From assembly GCA_021813645.1 (NCBI GenBank), contig JAKAJW010000163.1, positions 1 to 8,999 on the forward strand: a stretch of DNA of 8,999 bases, given 5' to 3'. Positions 5,641-8,999 of this stretch are shown here, one piece after another. The DNA is from Pseudomonadota bacterium. Lineage in GTDB: Bacteria > Pseudomonadota > Alphaproteobacteria > Rhodobacterales > Rhodobacteraceae. The notes under the pieces were generated by a model. The model saw only the letters and a list, made by a program, of their open reading frames with translations. It ran no database searches and was not told the DNA's origin. Numbering within the stretch: the first letter of the stretch is position 1; every line of letters begins with the position of its first letter. The translations under genes were made by a program, and so were the position numbers.

Positions 5641-6832
5641 CGCGCCGCGCGGCAGGGCGCTTGCCCCCGGCCCGCGACGATCTTGCAGCCGTCTGTGGCG
5701 CCGGGTCGAACGGAGCGCCACCGGCAATCGGCAGGGGCTGACCGAGCTGGGCTTCGAGCCGGCGCAAGACCTCCATCTCGGCGGGCGCGCATAGGGAAAC
5801 GGCGCGGCCCGAGGCGCCGGCACGCGCGGTTCGACCGATACGGTGGATATAGGCTTCCGGCCCGGTCGGCAGGTCGTAGTTGTAGACATGGCCGACGCCC
5901 GGAATGTCGAGCCCGCGCGCGGCCAGGTCGGTGGCAATCAGCACGTTCAAACCACCTGTGCGAAAGGCGGCGAGCACGCGGTCACGCTCGGCACGGCTTC
6001 GGTCGGCATGCAGCGCATCGGCCGCGAAACCCCAGTGGACCATCAGCGCGGCGAGTTTCTCGGCGCCGTCCCGCGTCGCGGTAAATACCAACGCCGAGGC
6101 ATCCGGATGTTCGGAAAGGTAGCCCCGCAACACCGTAGCTTTGGCCCGCTGCGATGTGAAATGCACGGATTGTGCAATGTTCGCGGCCGGCCGGCCAGGC
6201 TCCGCCGCGGCCAGACGAACCGGATCGGTCATGAGGTTCCGGGCCAGCGCCTCGATCTCCGCTGGCATGGTGGCCGAGAATAGCAGCGTCTGGCGTCTGG
6301 CCGGCAGTTCGGCCGCGATCCGTTGGACGTTGGGGAGGAACCCGAGGCCCAGCATCTTGTCGGCCTCGTCGAGGATCAGATGGCGGGCATCGGACAGGTG
6401 CAGCGCCTTGCGCTTCAACAGATCGATCAGCCGCCCCGGCGTGGCGACAAGGATATCGACCGGGGTCGCCAAGCGTTCGATCTGGCGAGCCATGGGGGCC
6501 CCGCCGGTGGCGGTGGCAAGTTTCACGTGGGTATAGCGAGCATAGCCGGTCAACACACTGGCAATCTGGCCCGCAAGCTCACGGCTCGGCGCCAGAACCA
6601 GCGCACGCGGCGCACCAGCCGCCGGCGCGCGACCAAGCGCCATCAGCCGATGAACCAGCGGCAGACCGTAGGCAGCCGTCTTGCCCGTCCCGGTTTGCGC
6701 CAAGCCGATGACGTCGCGGCCGGCGAGTATAGCCGGGATGGCTGCGATCTGGATGGGTGTCGGTGCGCCGATCCCCTCACTTGCGAGATGACCCAGCAGG
6801 TGATCGTTCAGGCCGAGGCTCGCGAATTCCAC
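5633..6832 (-). CDS. rhlE: DEAD-box ATP-dependent RNA helicase, RhlE-like
   Basis: A 399-residue superfamily 2 RNA helicase that unwinds short RNA duplexes using ATP, acting in ribosome assembly or RNA decay. All core motifs are visible in order: upstream aromatic Phe3, Q motif GAPTPIQ (22-28), motif I AQTGTGKT (45-52), Ia PSREL (82-86, where PTREL is usual), GG (110-111), Ib TPGR (131-134), motif II DEAD (155-158), III SAT (186-188), IV LVFTATR (248-254), V ATDLAARGLDI (300-310) and VI HRIGRTAR (330-337). The C-terminus is a short basic, Arg/Ala-rich tail (about 380-399), common in RhlE proteins and thought to bind RNA. The start is GTG, fixed by the position of Phe3 before the Q motif, with the Shine-Dalgarno in the upstream stop. 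The RhlE subgroup is an inference from overall style; the helicase call is secure. Confidence 0.94.
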   Translation of the reverse strand: MEFASLGLNDHLLGHLASEGIGAPTPIQIAAIPAILAGRDVIGLAQTGTGKTAAYGLPLVHRLMALGRAPAAGAPRALVLAPSRELAGQIASVLTGYARYTHVKLATATGGAPMARQIERLATPVDILVATPGRLIDLLKRKALHLSDARHLILDEADKMLGLGFLPNVQRIAAELPARRQTLLFSATMPAEIEALARNLMTDPVRLAAAEPGRPAANIAQSVHFTSQRAKATVLRGYLSEHPDASALVFTATRDGAEKLAALMVHWGFAADALHADRSRAERDRVLAAFRTGGLNVLIATDLAARGLDIPGVGHVYNYDLPTGPEAYIHRIGRTARAGASGRAVSLCAPAEMEVLRRLEAQLGQPLPIAGGAPFDPAPQTAARSSRAGGKRPAARRAR

Positions 6833-6837
6833 CTTCG

Positions 6838-6843
6838 ACCTCA
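6838..6843 (-). promoter_or_regulatory. Helicase Shine-Dalgarno overlapping the dehydratase stop codon
   Basis: On the minus strand the dehydratase stop TGA (6843-6841) runs into GGT, making GAGGT (6842-6838) 5 nt before the helicase GTG at 6832. The ribosome binding site therefore begins inside the upstream stop codon, a layout expected for translational coupling. It also settles the GTG as the helicase start. Confidence 0.7.
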
Positions 6844-7818
6844 GACGTGCGGCGTCTTGCCGGACAGCACCTCGGCCATCCAGCTGGTGTCGAGATTGCC
6901 GCCGCTCATCACCACGGCGACCTCCTGGCCTGCCATTCGCTCGCGTTCCTGGAGCAGCGCGGCCAAAGCCGCCGCACCCGCGCCCTCGGCCGCGTTATGC
7001 GTGGCGCGGAAGTAGAGCCGGATCGCTTCGGCCACCTCGTCATCGCTGACCGCGAGGATGCGATCGGCCCCCTTGGCGTAGATCTCGAAAGCCTCGGCGA
7101 CCGGCACCCGCACGGCCATGCCATCGGCGAAGGTGTGCGCCGTTTGGGTCTCGATCAAATGGCCGGCCTCGACCGAAAGCTTCGCGCCGGCCGCCTCGGT
7201 CGAGACGACGCCGACCACCTTGGTCTTAAGCCCCAAGGCGTCGCGGGCGGCGATCACCCCGCAGATACCCGACCCGCAGCCGATCGGGACATAGACCGTG
7301 TCGAGGTCTGGCTTGGCCGCGAAGAGCTCTAGCCCGTAGGTCGAAACGCCGCGGACCAACTCACGGTGGAACGGCGGCACCGCCTGCAGCCCCTCGGCCT
7401 CGGCGACGCGCATTGCCTCGACCCGTGCAGCATCGAAATCCTCCCCGAATTCGACGAGTTCGGCGCCGAAGGCCTGCATGGCGGCATTCTTCTCGGGGGA
7501 GTTTCCACGGGGCACATAGATTACCGCACGCAGCCCAGCGGCGGTTGCCGCACGGGCTTGACCCTGGCCGTGATTGCCCCGGGTGGCAGTGATGATGCCG
7601 GGGCAGTCCGGCCGGGTTCGGGTGAGCCAATCCATGAAGGTGATGGCCCCGCGAAATTTGAAAGCCCCAGTCGGGCCGTGGTTTTCGTGCTTGACCCAGG
7701 TCGGGCAGCCGGTGACGGCGGAAAGTTGCGGCCAATGATGCAGCGGCGTCGCCGGCATTTGCCGGCGCACCAACTCGGCGGCGGCCTCGATCTCGGCGCG
7801 GGGGAGATATGACGGCAT
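6841..7818 (-). CDS. PLP-dependent threonine/serine dehydratase-like enzyme
   Basis: A 325-residue fold-type II PLP enzyme of the threonine/serine dehydratase group. The Schiff-base lysine is Lys54 in GAFKFRGA (51-58). The asparagine loop reads TRGNHGQ (79-85), the phosphate-binding glycine loop is GCGSGICG (180-187), a conserved-type Glu278 sits in AAEGAGAAAL, and MSGGN (304-308) is the C-terminal motif. There is no ACT regulatory domain, so it resembles short catabolic enzymes (TdcB or serine racemase size) and not biosynthetic IlvA. Family members deaminate L-threonine to 2-oxobutanoate and ammonia, but the two loops differ from the usual SxGNHAQ and GGGG forms, so the substrate is uncertain. 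The ATG at 7818 has AAAGGAG (7834-7828) 9 nt upstream and is followed by MPSYLPRAEIEAA; the frame is open further upstream, but that part is non-coding in character and overlaps waaA. Confidence 0.9.
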   Translation of the reverse strand: MPSYLPRAEIEAAAELVRRQMPATPLHHWPQLSAVTGCPTWVKHENHGPTGAFKFRGAITFMDWLTRTRPDCPGIITATRGNHGQGQARAATAAGLRAVIYVPRGNSPEKNAAMQAFGAELVEFGEDFDAARVEAMRVAEAEGLQAVPPFHRELVRGVSTYGLELFAAKPDLDTVYVPIGCGSGICGVIAARDALGLKTKVVGVVSTEAAGAKLSVEAGHLIETQTAHTFADGMAVRVPVAEAFEIYAKGADRILAVSDDEVAEAIRLYFRATHNAAEGAGAAALAALLQERERMAGQEVAVVMSGGNLDTSWMAEVLSGKTPHV

Positions 7819-7827
7819 ATGGGCGGT

Positions 7828-7834
7828 CTCCTTT
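7828..7834 (-). promoter_or_regulatory. Shine-Dalgarno that sets the dehydratase start
   Basis: AAAGGAG on the minus strand, 9 nt before ATG 7818. It decides in favour of the 325-residue form over a longer open frame that would overlap the end of waaA. Confidence 0.7.
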
Positions 7835-7864
7835 GCCCCCTCCTCGCCCGGCCGGGCGGGTGGG

Positions 7865-8998
7865 TCAAGCGCGAAGCTCTGCCAAGTCCAGGGCCTCGGC
7901 CAAAGCGTCGCAAAGCGCCGCCTCACCTCCCGTAGGCGCGGCCAGCACTTCCTGTGCCCGCGCCGCCATCCCAGCGCGGCGCACCGGGTCGGCGAGAACG
8001 ACGAGCGCCGTCGCGAGGCTTTTGGCGTCATGCACCTGCAGCGCGCCACCGGCGCGGTCCAGCTCAGCGTAGGCCTCGGCGAAGTTGGCGACCTCGGGGC
8101 CGTGCACCACGGCGGAACCGAAGCGCGCCGGCTCGTAGGGCGTGTGGCCGCCGGCGGCGACCAGCGAGCCGCCGACGAAGGTCGTGCCGGCGAGCCGATA
8201 CCAAAGCTCCATCTCGCCCATGGTATCGGCCAGGTAGACCGCGACGCCGTTCGGGTCCTGGCCGGCCGATCGGGTCGCGAAGGTCAGCCCCGCGGCGCGG
8301 ATCTGGGCCTCGATCTCGGCACGGCGGCGCGGGTGACGCGGGGCAAGGATCAGGGTCAGCGGGCCGCCCTCGGCCCGGGCATTGGCGAAAGCCTGCAGAA
8401 CGATGGCGTCCTCCCCCTCATGCGTCGAGGCGGCAAGGCAGGTTGTCGCGGCATGAAACGCCGTGCGCAGCTTGGCCGGCAGCAACAGCTCTCCGACGCG
8501 AGGGGCGGGGCTGGCATGGGCCTTGAGATTGACCACGGGGCCTATCCTGCCCCCCGGCACGCCAAGGGCGCGAAAGCGCGCCTCGGACCCTGCATCCTGG
8601 GCCGACAGAAAGCGGATCGCGGAAAAGATCGCCGCGCGTAGGCGGCGAAAGCGACGCCAGGTGGCCGCGCTCTTCGCGGAAAGCCGAGCGCCGAAGAGCA
8701 GCACCGGCAAGCCGTGTTCCGCACAGGTGGCGATGCGGTTGGGCCACAGCTCGCTCTCCAGCAGAAGCAGCGCGCGCGGGTGCCAACGGTCCAGGAACCG
8801 TCGCAGCGGGCCAGACAGATCGAGCGGGGCCAGCGCCGCTTCGACCCGCGGCAGGGCCCAATCCTGCACCAGGGCACGCCCGGTTTCCGTGTTGCAGGTG
8901 ACGATCAGATGCAGCCCCGGGCTTTTGGAAATCAGCGCCGTGACAAGCCAGCGGGCCGAGGCGAGTTCGCCATTCGAGGCACCGTGGATCCAGAGGCG
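7865..8998 (-). CDS. waaA: 3-deoxy-D-manno-octulosonic acid (Kdo) transferase (N-terminus outside window)
   Basis: The last 377 codons of a GT30 glycosyltransferase; full-length family members are usually about 420 residues, so roughly 40 residues including the N-terminal membrane anchor are missing beyond the window edge. The frame is open to the edge, so the GTG at 8869 is internal. WaaA transfers Kdo from CMP-Kdo to lipid IVA at the inner face of the inner membrane. Visible motifs, numbered from the first visible residue: HGASNGE (5-11, Glu11 as the catalytic base), VTCNTETG, ESELWPN (81-87), ASTHEGED (190-197), APRHP (219-223), DTMGEM (258-263) and GGSLVAAGGHTPYEPA (276-291) followed by HGPEVANF. 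Variations from the commonest forms are Asn for Val in ASVGE and TPY for NPL in HNPLEP. It is the first visible gene of the minus block. Confidence 0.95.
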   Translation of the reverse strand, partial: RLWIHGASNGELASARWLVTALISKSPGLHLIVTCNTETGRALVQDWALPRVEAALAPLDLSGPLRRFLDRWHPRALLLLESELWPNRIATCAEHGLPVLLFGARLSAKSAATWRRFRRLRAAIFSAIRFLSAQDAGSEARFRALGVPGGRIGPVVNLKAHASPAPRVGELLLPAKLRTAFHAATTCLAASTHEGEDAIVLQAFANARAEGGPLTLILAPRHPRRRAEIEAQIRAAGLTFATRSAGQDPNGVAVYLADTMGEMELWYRLAGTTFVGGSLVAAGGHTPYEPARFGSAVVHGPEVANFAEAYAELDRAGGALQVHDAKSLATALVVLADPVRRAGMAARAQEVLAAPTGGEAALCDALAEALDLAELRA

Positions 8999-8999
8999 A

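Noticed and set aside
5575..5937. Upstream extension of tdk to a 317-codon frame.
   Set aside because: The extra 121 residues overlap the helicase gene and are Arg/Pro/Ser-rich shadow sequence. The conserved thymidine kinase N-terminus begins exactly at ATG 5574.
7819..8049. Upstream extension of the dehydratase to a 402-codon frame.
   Set aside because: It would overlap the end of waaA, the extra residues are Arg/Trp-rich shadow sequence, and a good Shine-Dalgarno supports ATG 7818.

Overview
This is a GC-rich chromosomal window that looks alphaproteobacterial, most likely Rhodobacterales. The basis is the overall protein character, the Tad pilus gene order, and the Roseobacter-like style of the AAA+ ATPase and the Kdo transferase. 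No species can be named from the sequence alone. The window holds two tightly packed gene blocks that converge at about 4923-4983. There are no RNA genes, mobile elements, CRISPR arrays or intergenic gaps over 100 bp.

Left block, plus strand (2-4922): the downstream half of a tad/cpa (tight adherence, Flp-type IVb pilus) operon. In order it holds the C-terminal part of the inner-membrane platform protein TadB, the second platform protein TadC, a TPR lipoprotein (TadD), a second and larger TPR lipoprotein, a short A24 prepilin peptidase (TadV/CpaA type), and a AAA+ ATPase with an N-terminal winged-helix-like region. Gaps are 10, 22 (from the annotated GTG start's frame; 28 to the downstream ATG), 24, 1 and 82 bp. 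All the proteins before the ATPase fit one machine: the peptidase processes Flp prepilins, TadB/TadC form the membrane platform, and the TPR lipoproteins support assembly. The ATPase is the least explained component and the best candidate for undescribed biology.

Right block, minus strand (8998 down to 4984): a housekeeping gene string read as waaA (Kdo transferase, N-terminus outside the window), then a PLP-dependent threonine/serine dehydratase-like enzyme, then a RhlE-type DEAD-box RNA helicase, then thymidine kinase (tdk). Gaps are 46, 8 and 58 bp. They probably share transcription but belong to different pathways: LPS inner core, amino acid catabolism, RNA remodelling and thymidine salvage. 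The only strong sign of coupling is the dehydratase-helicase junction, where the helicase Shine-Dalgarno begins inside the upstream stop codon.

Most points for a second look are in the tad block: the winged-helix AAA+ protein and its missing ribosome binding site, the two TPR lipoproteins with different +2 residues, and the ambiguous tadD start.
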